A stretch of DNA of 33,074 bases, from positions 1-33,074 of the forward strand of contig WHTO01000012.1 in assembly GCA_009377665.1 (NCBI GenBank), given 5' to 3'. The notes under the pieces are model-generated. The model ran no database searches and had not been told where the DNA came from. It saw nothing but the letters and a program-made list of their open reading frames with translations. The stretch is from Dehalococcoidia bacterium (GTDB taxonomy: Bacteria > Chloroflexota > Dehalococcoidia > WHTO01). A program made the position numbers and the translations under genes. Below are positions 6,792-16,007 of the stretch, one piece after another (positions within the stretch are counted from its first letter, which is position 1; every line of letters begins with the position of its first letter).

Positions 6792-7738
6792 CAGTGATGG
6801 TGCTGGAGCCCGTGTCAGCTGAACGGCGACACGCGTCCGTGATGGTCGATGAGGTCATCGCCGGTCTCAACGTGAGGCCCGAAGGCCGCTATGTCGACTG
6901 CACCGTCGGCCTGGGCGGGCACGCCGAGGCCATCCTCAACGCTGGATCACCGGGTGCAGAACTGCTCGGTTTCGATCTGGACCCCGCCGCCCTCCACCTG
7001 GCCCAGGAGCGCCTTGCCCCCTTCGGGAGGCGGGCGCTTCTGGTGGAGGGTAACTTTTCGGCCGCAGCCGAGGTCGCCCGTGAAAAGGGGTTCGTCCCCG
7101 TCTCCGGCGTCCTCTTCGACCTGGGTGTCTCCTCCCTGCAGCTCGATGACCCCGGCAGGGGATTCAGCTTCCGGCACGAGGCGCCGCTGGACATGCGCAT
7201 GAGCCCGTCGCAGGAGCTGAGCGCATACGACATCGTCAATCACTACGGCCAGGACGAACTGGCCGACGTCATCTGGCGCTACGGAGAAGAGCGCCACAGC
7301 CGTCGGATCGCACGCCTGATCATCGCGAGCAGGCCGTTGCGGACGACCACCGAATTAGCCCACACAGTCGAGCGGGCTGTGGGCCATGCCCACGGAAAAC
7401 TCCACCCCGCCACCAGGACTTTTCAGGCACTTCGCATCGCCGTCAACCGAGAGCTTGATGTTCTCGAAGACGCGCTGCGCGAGGCCTGCAGCCTGCTCGA
7501 CTCTGGGAACCGCCTTGCGGTCATCTCATTCCATTCCCTGGAGGACCGCATCGTCAAGAATTTCATTCGATTCGAATCCACGGACTGCGTCTGCCCCCCG
7601 ACGACGCCGGTCTGCCGGTGTGGCCATCGTGCCTCGCTCCGCCCGGTAGGCCGGCGTCCAATCTTTCCCTCCGACGAGGAGGTCCAGACCAACCCTCGTA
7701 GCCGCAGCGCGCGGCTGCGGGTGGCCGAGCGCGTCTGA
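6788..7738 (+). CDS. rsmH: RsmH (MraW), 16S rRNA m4C1402 methyltransferase
   Basis: The track ORF begins far upstream at 6470. The true start is the ATG at 6788, which overlaps the mraZ stop by four bases and gives 316 residues, the usual family size. It begins with the conserved RHASVMVDEVIAGL. The S-adenosylmethionine site follows as YVDCTVGLGGHAEAIL, then GVLFDLGVSSLQLDDPGRGFSFR. The C-terminal part has AVISFHSLEDRIVKNF and a Cys-rich stretch with TNPRSRSARLRVAER. The enzyme methylates C1402 of 16S rRNA in the ribosomal P site. It is the standard second gene of dcw clusters. Confidence 0.96.
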   Translation: MTVMVLEPVSAERRHASVMVDEVIAGLNVRPEGRYVDCTVGLGGHAEAILNAGSPGAELLGFDLDPAALHLAQERLAPFGRRALLVEGNFSAAAEVAREKGFVPVSGVLFDLGVSSLQLDDPGRGFSFRHEAPLDMRMSPSQELSAYDIVNHYGQDELADVIWRYGEERHSRRIARLIIASRPLRTTTELAHTVERAVGHAHGKLHPATRTFQALRIAVNRELDVLEDALREACSLLDSGNRLAVISFHSLEDRIVKNFIRFESTDCVCPPTTPVCRCGHRASLRPVGRRPIFPSDEEVQTNPRSRSARLRVAERV

Positions 7739-8172
7739 TGGTAGCCATCCCTCGCAGCGCTCCGGCCGCGCTCCCCCGTACCTGGCATCTGCCCGTATCG
7801 GGCCGCACGATAGTGGTCCTCGGCCTGGTCGGATTGGCCATGCTCGGTCTCCTCCGTGTCGTGCAGAGCAGCTACACGACATCAACCGGATTCACGGTCA
7901 CAGAGCTCGAGCAGCAACGCACGGCTCTCCACGCCGAGGTCAACAACCTGGAGAACGATGTTACCGTCCACGCCTCGCTCAACCGCGTAGAGGCCGAGGC
8001 ACGCGGCCGGTTGGGGATGGTCGAACCGACGCAACGAATATTCGTCACGGTGGACGAGGCTGCGCCTCCCCTCGATCGTCTGCCTGCCCGCTATCAGCCC
8101 GCGATCGCCAAGGAGGATGCCGGAGATCTGCCCTGGTGGCAGAAGGCTCTCAGCGCCCTCGGTATTGACTAA
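7738..8172 (+). CDS. ftsL: FtsL/DivIC-like septum protein
   Basis: The protein has 144 residues and its ATG overlaps the rsmH stop by one base (TGATG). The architecture is a basic cytoplasmic N-terminus, one transmembrane helix (about 24-43) and a heptad-like coiled coil (about 55-85, TELEQQRTALHAEVNNLEND). A short segment RLGMVEPTQRIFV follows, matching the LGM.eP pattern of FtsL/DivIC proteins. It would form a coiled-coil complex with a DivIC/FtsB partner and FtsQ to activate FtsW-FtsI. Sequence conservation in this family is low, so the symbol rests on architecture and on its place between rsmH and ftsI. Confidence 0.8.
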   Translation: MVAIPRSAPAALPRTWHLPVSGRTIVVLGLVGLAMLGLLRVVQSSYTTSTGFTVTELEQQRTALHAEVNNLENDVTVHASLNRVEAEARGRLGMVEPTQRIFVTVDEAAPPLDRLPARYQPAIAKEDAGDLPWWQKALSALGID

Positions 8173-8241
8173 CAGCACCGGCGCGCTTTGCTCGGCGGAC
8201 GTCGGTGGACAGTTGAATAAATCGACCTGAAGGGGAACCAT

Positions 8242-9978
8242 TTGCCTGCCCAGGGAAAACCGACCTGGCGGCTCCTGTTCTTGGCCCTCGTGCTCCTCGT
8301 GAGCACCGGCGGGCTGATCGCGCGCCTCTTCCAGCTCCAGGTCATTGAGCACGGACGCTACGCCCGCGAAGCCTACGAAGAGCATTACGCCGAGCGGCCG
8401 ACCTACGCCACGCGCGGGCCAATCCTTGACCGCAGCGGGCAGCCCCTGGCCATGAGCGTTGAGGCCTGGGACATCTACGTCAACCGCCTCGTCTGGGAGT
8501 CGGAGACCCAGGCCGCCGCCGAATCCTCCAGCGTACTCGCGCCGATAACCGGGGAAGAGCCCTCGGCGCTCGTCGCCCGCGTCCTTAACCAGGCCAACGG
8601 CGAGCTGCTGGTGGCCGAGGCCATCGATTACAGCGTTGGCCTGAACGTCCGGGAGCAGGAACTAACGGGCGTGCGGTTCGAGCCGAGCAGCCGCCGTGTG
8701 TATCCCGAGGGAGACCTGGCCTCCGCGCTCATTGGCTTCATAGGCAGAGACAGGATTGGTCTCGCCGGGCTCGAGGAGCGCTATAACGAGACGCTCCAGG
8801 GCACTCCGGGCGTGACGATCTACGAGCAGGACAGCATGGGCAACCAGATCGCCGTTGGGCAACTCAGCGTCCTTGAGCCCGAGCCAGGAGGAAGCGTCGT
8901 CCTAACCATCGACCGCGGCGTGCAACGCGCCGCCGAGCGGGCCCTGGACGAAGCCATCGCGCACTACGAGGCGAAGGGCGGGTCGATCATCGTGATGGAC
9001 CCGTGGACCGGGGAGATCCTCGCCCTCACCAGCCGCCCATCCATCCAGTTGTCCGCCCTCGATTTCAGCAGCGAGGAGATAGTGGACCTCTCGCGCGTGC
9101 GGGCGGTCACCGACCTGTACGAACCGGGATCGCCGTTCAAGCTGATCACGATGGCCGCGGCATTGGACGCCGGCGCCGTCACCCCCGACACGACTTACGA
9201 GGACGCTGGCTCGTACACGTGGAGCGACTTCACGATCCGCAACTGGGATGGGTCCGCCAACGGCATCCAGACCATGACGCAGGTGCTGGAGAAGAGCCTC
9301 AACACCGGGGCCATCTGGGCTGCCCGTACGACGGGATCGCAGGTCTTCTACGACTACCTGGCCCGGTTTGGCTTTGACCAGGCCAGCGGCATCGACATCT
9401 CGGGCGAGGCGGTGGGCAGCTATCGCCTGCCCGATAACCCGGCGTGGTCTCCTTTGGACCTGGCGACGAACAGCTTCGGCCAGGGCATCAACGTCACGCC
9501 GCTGCAGCTGATCAACGCCGTCAGCGCGATCGCGAATGGTGGCAACCTGATGCAACCTTACATAATCAAGGAGGTTCATGGTCCTGACGGAGTTGTGCGC
9601 ACGCAGCCGGAAGTCGTTCACCGGGCAGTTTCCGAGTGGACCTCGCGCACCCTCCGCAACATGATGACGCAGGTTGTCGACGGCATCTCCGGCCAGGCCG
9701 GCATTCCCGGCTACAGCATCGCGGGCAAGACCGGCACGACTTCGATCTTCAGCAGCGCGCTGGGCGAGTACGACCTGCAGCGGGTCATCGTCTCCTTCAC
9801 GGGGATCGTACCGGCCGACGACCCGCGCTTCGTCGTCCTCGTCAAGATCGACGAGCCGGCAGGGCAGGCCTGGGGCTCCACGGTGGCGGCGCCCGTCTTC
9901 CAGCGTCTCGCCATCGAGATCGTCAGCCTCCTCAACGTGCCGCCCGATACGGCGGTTGTGCAGAGGAACGAAGAGTGA
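8242..9978 (+). CDS. ftsI: FtsI-type penicillin-binding protein (septal transpeptidase)
   Basis: The protein has 578 residues from a TTG with GAAGGGG about seven bases upstream. It has an N-terminal membrane anchor (about 9-30) and a class B PBP dimerisation domain starting ATRGPILDRSGQPLA. The transpeptidase domain has the catalytic triad of motifs: S297-P-F-K300, S352-L-N354 and K496-T-G498. There is no PASTA domain at the C-terminus. It crosslinks septal peptidoglycan with the partner FtsW encoded downstream. Its stop overlaps murF as GTGA. In most dcw clusters murE sits here, and it is absent. A gap of 69 bases separates it from ftsL. Confidence 0.94.
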   Translation: MPAQGKPTWRLLFLALVLLVSTGGLIARLFQLQVIEHGRYAREAYEEHYAERPTYATRGPILDRSGQPLAMSVEAWDIYVNRLVWESETQAAAESSSVLAPITGEEPSALVARVLNQANGELLVAEAIDYSVGLNVREQELTGVRFEPSSRRVYPEGDLASALIGFIGRDRIGLAGLEERYNETLQGTPGVTIYEQDSMGNQIAVGQLSVLEPEPGGSVVLTIDRGVQRAAERALDEAIAHYEAKGGSIIVMDPWTGEILALTSRPSIQLSALDFSSEEIVDLSRVRAVTDLYEPGSPFKLITMAAALDAGAVTPDTTYEDAGSYTWSDFTIRNWDGSANGIQTMTQVLEKSLNTGAIWAARTTGSQVFYDYLARFGFDQASGIDISGEAVGSYRLPDNPAWSPLDLATNSFGQGINVTPLQLINAVSAIANGGNLMQPYIIKEVHGPDGVVRTQPEVVHRAVSEWTSRTLRNMMTQVVDGISGQAGIPGYSIAGKTGTTSIFSSALGEYDLQRVIVSFTGIVPADDPRFVVLVKIDEPAGQAWGSTVAAPVFQRLAIEIVSLLNVPPDTAVVQRNEE

Positions 9979-11336
9979 CGCGCTTCCTCACTGCCTCCGA
10001 CGTCCGCAGGCTGCTTCAGGACCTGGTCGTGGAGAGCCGCGGTGACTTTCCCGGGCAACCCGTGGTGTTCCGCATCGATTCGCGTGAGGTAACGCTGGGA
10101 GACGGATTCTTAGCCCTGCGCGGGTCGACGGTCGACGGCAACGACTTTGTCAGCGACGCGCTGGCCCGCGGTGCAGGCGTCGTCATCACGGAGCGGCCGG
10201 CGAGCGATAACGGCGTTATCCAGGTGAACGACACCCTGGCGGCACTGCACGAGCTGGCTCGCCTCTGGCGGCGGGAGCAACAGGTGCGCATCGTCGGGAT
10301 CACCGGCAGCGTGGGCAAGACCACCACGAAGGAGCTGACGGCCGACGTGCTGTCAGCGGCCGGTCCGACGCTACGTAACGCCGCCAACTGGAATACCGAG
10401 ATCGGCGTCCCGCTGACGTTGCTCGGGCTGACCTCGGACCACCGCTGGGCCGTGCTCGAGATGGCAATGCGAGGGTCGGGCCAGATCCGCGACCTGGCCC
10501 GGATCGCCACGCCCGACGTGGGTGTCGTGACGAACGTCGGGCAGGTCCACGCCGAGCTCCTCGGGTCGCTCGACGCCATCGCCTGGGCCAAGTCCGAGCT
10601 GATCCGCGAGCTCGGGCCGGATGGGGTCGCCGTGCTCAACGTGGAGGATCCACGCGTGGCTGCCATGGCCCGGAAGGCTGCCTGCCGAGTCGTCGAGTAC
10701 GGCTTCCGGCAGAGCGCCGCGATCCGGGCCGATAAGGTCAGCACGCACGGCCTCGACGGTGTGACCTTCGACCTGGTCGCAGAGGGCAGGTCGACCGCCG
10801 TCAACCTCAAGCTGCCGGGACGTCACAACGCGCTCAACGCCGCCGCGGCCGCCGCGGTCGGCCTCACCGAAGGGCTCGCGCTCGAAACGGTGGTTGCCGC
10901 GCTCGAGTCTTCTGTGCCCTACCGGATGCGGCGAGTCAGCGGCGTGCGCGGGTCGTTGATCCTTGATGACTCCTACAACGCCAGCCCGGCGTCGATGCGC
11001 TCGGCGCTGGACGTGCTCGTCGAGACCGAAGGCCGCCACGTCGCAGTCCTCGGGGACATGCGCGAGCTGGGTCAATACGAGGAGGACGCCCACCTGGACG
11101 TTGGCGCCTACGCCGCCGACCGAGCGGACATCATCGTGACCGTCGGCGAGAAAGGACGCTTGATAGCCGACGCCGCCCGCGAGAAGGGCCATCACGCCGC
11201 CCACGCCTATCCGACCAAGGAGGATGCCGCCGCCGACCTGCGCAAGAACCTGCGGGCCGGGGACGTTGTGCTGGTGAAGGCGTCGCGTGCACTCGCCCTC
11301 GAAACCATCGTCAACGAGCTGGAGGCAGAGCCTTGA
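9975..11336 (+). CDS. murF: MurF, UDP-MurNAc-tripeptide:D-Ala-D-Ala ligase
   Basis: The track ORF starts at 9636 inside ftsI. The real start is the GTG at 9975, which overlaps the ftsI stop by four bases and gives 453 residues. The Mur ligase layout is complete: an N-terminal substrate domain (SREVTLGDGFLALRGSTVDGNDF), the ATP loop GITGSVGKTTTKE (K115), NWNTEIGVPLTLL, the central Mg/substrate segments, and a C-terminal domain with DDSYNASPASMRSAL and VLGDMRELG. DSYNA(S/N)P and LGDM.ELG are typical of MurF rather than MurE. It adds D-Ala-D-Ala made by Ddl (encoded downstream) to the UDP-MurNAc-tripeptide in the cytoplasm. Confidence 0.95.
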   Translation: MTRFLTASDVRRLLQDLVVESRGDFPGQPVVFRIDSREVTLGDGFLALRGSTVDGNDFVSDALARGAGVVITERPASDNGVIQVNDTLAALHELARLWRREQQVRIVGITGSVGKTTTKELTADVLSAAGPTLRNAANWNTEIGVPLTLLGLTSDHRWAVLEMAMRGSGQIRDLARIATPDVGVVTNVGQVHAELLGSLDAIAWAKSELIRELGPDGVAVLNVEDPRVAAMARKAACRVVEYGFRQSAAIRADKVSTHGLDGVTFDLVAEGRSTAVNLKLPGRHNALNAAAAAAVGLTEGLALETVVAALESSVPYRMRRVSGVRGSLILDDSYNASPASMRSALDVLVETEGRHVAVLGDMRELGQYEEDAHLDVGAYAADRADIIVTVGEKGRLIADAAREKGHHAAHAYPTKEDAAADLRKNLRAGDVVLVKASRALALETIVNELEAEP

Positions 11337-12313
11337 TCTACTCGCTTACGGCGGGAGCCCTGTCGTTCATCGTGACCTGGATCATCGGCCAGCCGCTGGT
11401 CAACTATCTGCGCGAGCGCAAGGTAGGCAAAGAGATCAGCGAGTGGGGGCCGCAGACCCACCTCGTCAAGGCGGGCACGCCGACGATGGGTGGGTTGATG
11501 ATCTTTGCCACCGTGGTTCTGGCGATCATCGTGTCCTACCTGACCGCGCCCCTGGCGGACCGCGCGCGGGGGCCATCGATCTTCCTCCCCCTCGGGGTGA
11601 TGGTCGTCATGGGTGTCGTCGGCTTCTGGGATGACCTCGGCACGCTGCAGGGCAGCAAGAACAAGGGCCTGTCGTGGCGCTTTAAACTAGGCGTTCTCCT
11701 GGCGGTTTCAATTGTCGCTTCGCTGGTCCTCTACTACGGGATGGATATCCACTCGATCAACGTCCCGGGGGTCGGCCAGTACGACATCGGGCTGATCTAC
11801 ATTCCGATCGCGATCGCTGTCATCGTCGGCACGACCAGCGCCGTCGCCATCACCGACGGCATGGACTCGCTCGCGGGGGGCACGACTGCCATCGCCTTCT
11901 CGGCCTACGGCATCATCGCCTTCCTCCAGGAGCAGACCTTCCTGATCACGTTCTGTTACGCCGTGGTGGGGGCGAACCTGGGCTTCCTCTGGTACAACGC
12001 GCACCCCGCGCAGGTCTTCATGGGTGATACGGGCGCGCTGGCGCTGGGATCGAGCCTGGCAGTGGTCGCCCTGATGACCGGCCACTGGCTTCTGTTGCCG
12101 CTGATCGGTGCCGTCTTCGTGGTCAACGCCGCCTCGGACGTGATCCAGATCGCCTATTTCAAGCTGACCGGCGGCAGGCGCATCTTCAGGATGGCCCCAT
12201 TGCATAACCATTTCGAGCTGATCGGCTGGTCCGAGCCGCAGGTCGTGATGCGCTTCTGGTTGATCAGCATCGTCTGCGCCATGGCCGGAATTGCCCTGGC
12301 GCTCACGGTTTAG
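11333..12313 (+). CDS. mraY: MraY, phospho-MurNAc-pentapeptide transferase
   Basis: The protein has 326 residues; its TTG start overlaps the murF stop as TTGA. It is a polytopic membrane protein of about ten helices. The family signatures are present in order: PTMGGLMIF, the DD motif in FWDDLGTL, the lipid/Mg region TDGMDSLAGG, NAHPAQVFMGDTGALALG, and the HNHFELIGWSEPQVVMRFW segment that marks MraY (HHH-like loop). It transfers phospho-MurNAc-pentapeptide onto undecaprenyl phosphate to make lipid I. The protein is somewhat shorter than the E. coli enzyme, as usual in Gram-positive-type bacteria. Confidence 0.96.
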   Translation: MIYSLTAGALSFIVTWIIGQPLVNYLRERKVGKEISEWGPQTHLVKAGTPTMGGLMIFATVVLAIIVSYLTAPLADRARGPSIFLPLGVMVVMGVVGFWDDLGTLQGSKNKGLSWRFKLGVLLAVSIVASLVLYYGMDIHSINVPGVGQYDIGLIYIPIAIAVIVGTTSAVAITDGMDSLAGGTTAIAFSAYGIIAFLQEQTFLITFCYAVVGANLGFLWYNAHPAQVFMGDTGALALGSSLAVVALMTGHWLLLPLIGAVFVVNAASDVIQIAYFKLTGGRRIFRMAPLHNHFELIGWSEPQVVMRFWLISIVCAMAGIALALTV

Positions 12314-12315
12314 GG

Positions 12316-13721
12316 ATGAAGGGAAAAGGCATTCTGGATCAGGTGAAGGGCCAGTCATCCGAGTTGAGCGGGCTTCCGGTGACGGTGGTCGGCCTCGGCA
12401 TGGAAGGCGTGGACCTGGTCCGCTACCTGGCGGCGCGGGGCGCCGAGGTCACAGTGAGCGATGCTCGCGACGCGGAGCGCCTGGCCGGCCAGATCAAACA
12501 GCTCGCCGGGCTGCGTATCCAACTCTCGCTCGGCGAGAACAGTCCAGAGGTCACGCAGCAGGCGGCTGCAGTCTACGTGTCGCAGGGCGTGCCGCTCGAT
12601 TTGCCTGCGATTGAGGAGGCGCGCCGCGCCGGTGTGCCCATCCGATCGATGATGCAGACCTTCCTGGAGGAATGCCGGGGCACCGTCGTGGGTGTGACGG
12701 GAAGCAGCGGCAAGTCGACCACCACCGCTCTGCTCGGCGACATCTTCAAGGCGGCGGGGCGCGACACGTTCGTCGGCGGCAACATAGGCGTGCCTCTGCT
12801 CTCCAACCTCGAAGCGATAGGTCCGGGGGACTGGGTGGTCCTCGAGATCAGCCACACGCAGCTGGAGCTTACCGACGTGAGCCCGCACATCGCCTGCGTA
12901 ACCAACGTCACGCCCAACCATCTCGACCGCTTCCGCTGGGACGACTACGTCGATCTCAAGCGCAACATCGTCCGGCACCAGGCGTCGGGGGACATCGCCG
13001 TCCTCAACAGGGACCACGAGGTCTCACGCGGGTTCGCCGCTGACACCCCGGCGCGGAAGGTCTTGACGTCGCTGCAGCCGATCGCCGAGGGCGACGCGGC
13101 GTTCCTGGCGGGACGGAGCATCGTGGTCCGTATCGAGGGCAGAGAGCTCGAGGCCTGCTCCCTGGACGACGTGCGGCTTCCCGGACGGCACAACATCGAG
13201 AATGTGCTCAGCGCAACGGCCACCGCCGTCAGCGCCGGGCTGGACACCGCCGCCATCAAGCGCGCGATCCAGGCCTTCCACGGTATCGCCCACCGGCTGG
13301 AGCTGGTGCGGCGGGTTAACGGCGTTCGCTACTACAACGACAGTATCGCGACTACCCCAGAGCGCACGATTGCCGGTATGAGGGCGCTCGACGGGCCCCT
13401 GGTCCTCTTGCTCGGTGGGCGTCACAAGCACCTGCCCTGGGAGCCGCTTGTGTCCGAAGTCGCCGGGCGTTGCCGCGCGGTCATCTGCTTCGGCGAGGCG
13501 GCGCACGAGGTCCGTGAGGCCCTGGCCACCGCCGGCTACCGGACGTTACTGTCGTTGACGACCTGGGCGACGCCGTGGAAACGGCCGCCGCGGCGGCGCA
13601 GCGGGGCGACATTGTCCTGCTGTCTCCCGCCTGCACCAGCTTCGACGCGTATGACAACTTCGAGCAGCGTGGCGAGCACTTTCGCCGGTTGGTCAAGGCC
13701 ATCAAGGACGGGGCCCGATGA
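12316..13721 (+). CDS. murD: MurD, UDP-MurNAc-L-Ala:D-Glu ligase, interrupted by a frameshift
   Basis: The N-terminal domain ([17 protein letters not shown]), ATP loop [12 protein letters not shown] (K133) and central domain are normal. So is the C-terminal domain up to about 13540 ([36 protein letters not shown]). After residues AGYR the track frame turns into low-complexity Arg/Pro sequence and runs to 13761. The expected MurD ending, [22 protein letters not shown] then [19 protein letters not shown], is found in the frame that starts one base earlier. It stops at 13721, overlapping the ftsW ATG as ATGA. One missing G in the CGGAC at about 13540-13544 explains this. Restored length is about 468 residues. 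The gene is probably intact in the organism, with an assembly error here; a real mutation is less likely. Confidence 0.9.
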
Positions 13722-14929
13722 CGGCGCAAGCGCGGGTGCGCCTCCGCCCGGCGGCGCCTGACTACGTCCTGATGGCCATCGCAGGCATCCTGGTGGTCGT
13801 CGGAGTGCTCGCCGTCTTCAGCTCGAGCTTCGCCGAGGGATATCGGCTCTACGGCGACGTCAACTATTTCTTCTTGCGCCAGGCCATGTGGGCTTTCGTC
13901 GGCGCCGTCTTGATGGTCACTCTGATGCACACCGACTATCACCTGCTGCGCAAGGCCAGCCCGTTCCTGATGCTGCTGGCGGTCGGCTCGCTGATCGCGG
14001 TCCTGACGCCCGGGATCGGCCTGTCCGCCAACGGGTCGACTCGCTGGATCCAGCTCGGGCCCCTGCCCGCGATTCAGCCAAGCGAGTTCGTAAAGCTGGC
14101 GATGGTCATCTACATCGCGGCCTGGCTCACAGCCAAGGGTTCGGAGATCAAGGAGTTCAAGGTCGGGCTGCTTCCGTTCGTGCTGCTGGTCGGCGCTGTC
14201 GGCAGCCTGGTGATGCTGCAGCCGGACATGGGGACGGTGATCATCATCGTCGCGACGACCGTGACCCTCTTCTTCATCGCCGGCGCTGAGCTGCGGCACG
14301 TGGCGGGGATCGTGGGTGCCGGCCTGGTCGTCGGAGCCATCCTGATCGCCGCCGGCGACTACCGGGCCGAGCGCTTTTCGGCGTTCCTGGGCGCGGAGGA
14401 TGACCCTCTTGGCAGCGGCTTCCAGATCCTTCAGCTATCGATTGCGCTGGGTAGCGGCGGTCTCACGGGCCTCGGCTGGGGCGTCAGCCGTCAGAAGTTC
14501 TTCTACATCCCCGGTGCGCATACCGACGGCATCTTCGCCATCATCGGCGAGGAACTTGGGCTGCTCGGTCTTCTTGTCGTCATCGCGCTGTTCGGGTTCC
14601 TGATCTATCGCGGGTTCCGCACCATCATCAAGGCTCCCGATCAGTTCGGGATGCTCCTGGCCACGGGTATAACGGTCTGGATCGCCTACCAGGCGTTGAT
14701 CAACGTCGGCGGAATCACCCGGTCGCTGCCACTTACCGGCATCCCGCTTCCTTTCATCAGCTATGGGGGGTCCGCCCTGGCGGCCACGATGGCCGCGATT
14801 GGCGTGCTGCTGAATATTTCGCGCCACGGCAACGTGCGCAAGCAACCGGACTTCCGCAGCCCTCATGGCGTGTCGTCGCGCCGTCCGATCACCGAGGAGA
14901 GGGCGAGTCGCCGTGGAAAGGACGGTTAG
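13718..14929 (+). CDS. ftsW: FtsW, septal peptidoglycan polymerase (SEDS family)
   Basis: The protein has 403 residues. The ATG overlaps the frame-restored murD stop by four bases. It is a polytopic SEDS protein with about ten helices, starting [23 protein letters not shown]. It carries [65 protein letters not shown] and the ending [24 protein letters not shown]. These are the conserved glycosyltransferase segments shared by FtsW and RodA. Its place in the dcw cluster, with a cognate FtsI-type PBP, makes FtsW the right name. It polymerises lipid II at the septum. The C-terminus is a basic cytoplasmic tail that overlaps the start of murG. Confidence 0.95.
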   Translation: MTAQARVRLRPAAPDYVLMAIAGILVVVGVLAVFSSSFAEGYRLYGDVNYFFLRQAMWAFVGAVLMVTLMHTDYHLLRKASPFLMLLAVGSLIAVLTPGIGLSANGSTRWIQLGPLPAIQPSEFVKLAMVIYIAAWLTAKGSEIKEFKVGLLPFVLLVGAVGSLVMLQPDMGTVIIIVATTVTLFFIAGAELRHVAGIVGAGLVVGAILIAAGDYRAERFSAFLGAEDDPLGSGFQILQLSIALGSGGLTGLGWGVSRQKFFYIPGAHTDGIFAIIGEELGLLGLLVVIALFGFLIYRGFRTIIKAPDQFGMLLATGITVWIAYQALINVGGITRSLPLTGIPLPFISYGGSALAATMAAIGVLLNISRHGNVRKQPDFRSPHGVSSRRPITEERASRRGKDG

Positions 14930-16007
14930 AAGGGTGGTGCTCGCGGGGGGCGGCACAGGGGGCCACTTCTATCCAGCCCTGGCGGTGGCTGAGGTACTGC
15001 GTTCACGCGACCCCGGGATAGAGCTTACCTATATCGGCACCTCGAAAGGGGCCGAGGTGGGGCTCGCTGCTCAGCACGGACTGGCCTACACCTCGGTTGC
15101 CGCCGGACAGGTGAGAGGGAAGTCTCCGCTGCGAATTGCTTCGTCGCTCGGCCGCATCGCGCTTGGAAGCTTCACCGCGTTGTCCCGTCTCGGCGGCGTC
15201 GACGTCGTCTTCGCTACAGGCGGATACGCCAGCGTTCCCGTGATCTCGGCGGCATGGGCAAGGCGTGTCCCGAGCGTCGTCTTCCTTCCCGACGTCGAGC
15301 CAGGATGGGCCGTACGCTCAACCATCGGCATGGCGAAGCGGGTGGCCGTCAGCAACGACGCTGCGCTGTCTGCCCTGCCGCGCTCGAAGTCGCTGGTCAC
15401 GGGCTATCCGGTGCGCAGCCGTTTCTTCGACATCGACAGGACAACGGCACGCCGGGACCTCGGGCTCCCTGCCGACGACAAGATCATCCTGATCTCGGGG
15501 GCAACGCTGGGCTCGCTGGCGATCAACCAGGCAGTCTTCTCCGTCCTCGAGGACTTGCTCAGGATGGCCCACGTCATTCATTCGACGGGCGCCGACCACC
15601 TGGCAGACGCCGAGGCCCGCGGCTGCGACCTGCCGGGACCGCTGGCCGAGCGCTACCACCCGCACGCGTTCATCGATGACATGGCGGCGGCCATGCACGC
15701 CGCCGACCTCGGGTTGATGCGTTCGGGCGCGTCGGTGCTTGGTGAGGTGCCCGCAGCCGGGCTGCCGTCCGTGTTTGTACCCGGCCGCTTTGCCGGGGGC
15801 CATCAGAGGGCGAACGCCGAAGCGCTGGCCCGGGCCGGCGCGGGCGTGGTGCTTGACGCCCCCGAACCGCGGCGGATCCTGACGCTGGTCGGCGGTCTGC
15901 TCGCGGACGACGAGAAGAGGGCGGGGATCGCCGCCGCCGCGAAGGCGCTCGCGAGGCCCGACGCCGCCCAGGAGCTCGCCGACATAGTCATGGAGAGCGC
16001 GCGCTGA
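14913..16007 (+). CDS. murG: MurG, lipid II-forming N-acetylglucosaminyltransferase
   Basis: The best start is the GTG at 14913, behind a purine-rich GAGGAGAGGG and inside the end of ftsW. It places [24 protein letters not shown] at the N-terminus as in other MurG proteins, giving 364 residues. The track start at 14865 adds an Arg-rich stretch of ftsW shadow. The GT28 N-terminal domain has the GGGTGGH glycine loop. The C-terminal UDP-GlcNAc domain has LISGATLGSLAINQ (a variant of the usual GGSqGA loop) and RSGASVLGEVPAAGLPSVFVPGRFAGGHQRANAEAL. It adds GlcNAc to lipid I at the inner face of the membrane. The stop overlaps the murC start by one base. Confidence 0.94.
   Translation: MERTVRRVVLAGGGTGGHFYPALAVAEVLRSRDPGIELTYIGTSKGAEVGLAAQHGLAYTSVAAGQVRGKSPLRIASSLGRIALGSFTALSRLGGVDVVFATGGYASVPVISAAWARRVPSVVFLPDVEPGWAVRSTIGMAKRVAVSNDAALSALPRSKSLVTGYPVRSRFFDIDRTTARRDLGLPADDKIILISGATLGSLAINQAVFSVLEDLLRMAHVIHSTGADHLADAEARGCDLPGPLAERYHPHAFIDDMAAAMHAADLGLMRSGASVLGEVPAAGLPSVFVPGRFAGGHQRANAEALARAGAGVVLDAPEPRRILTLVGGLLADDEKRAGIAAAAKALARPDAAQELADIVMESAR

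Noticed and set aside
13540-13560. Programmed -1 frameshift in murD
   Set aside because: There is no slippery heptamer or following pseudoknot-like structure. A single G loss in a short G run is simpler.
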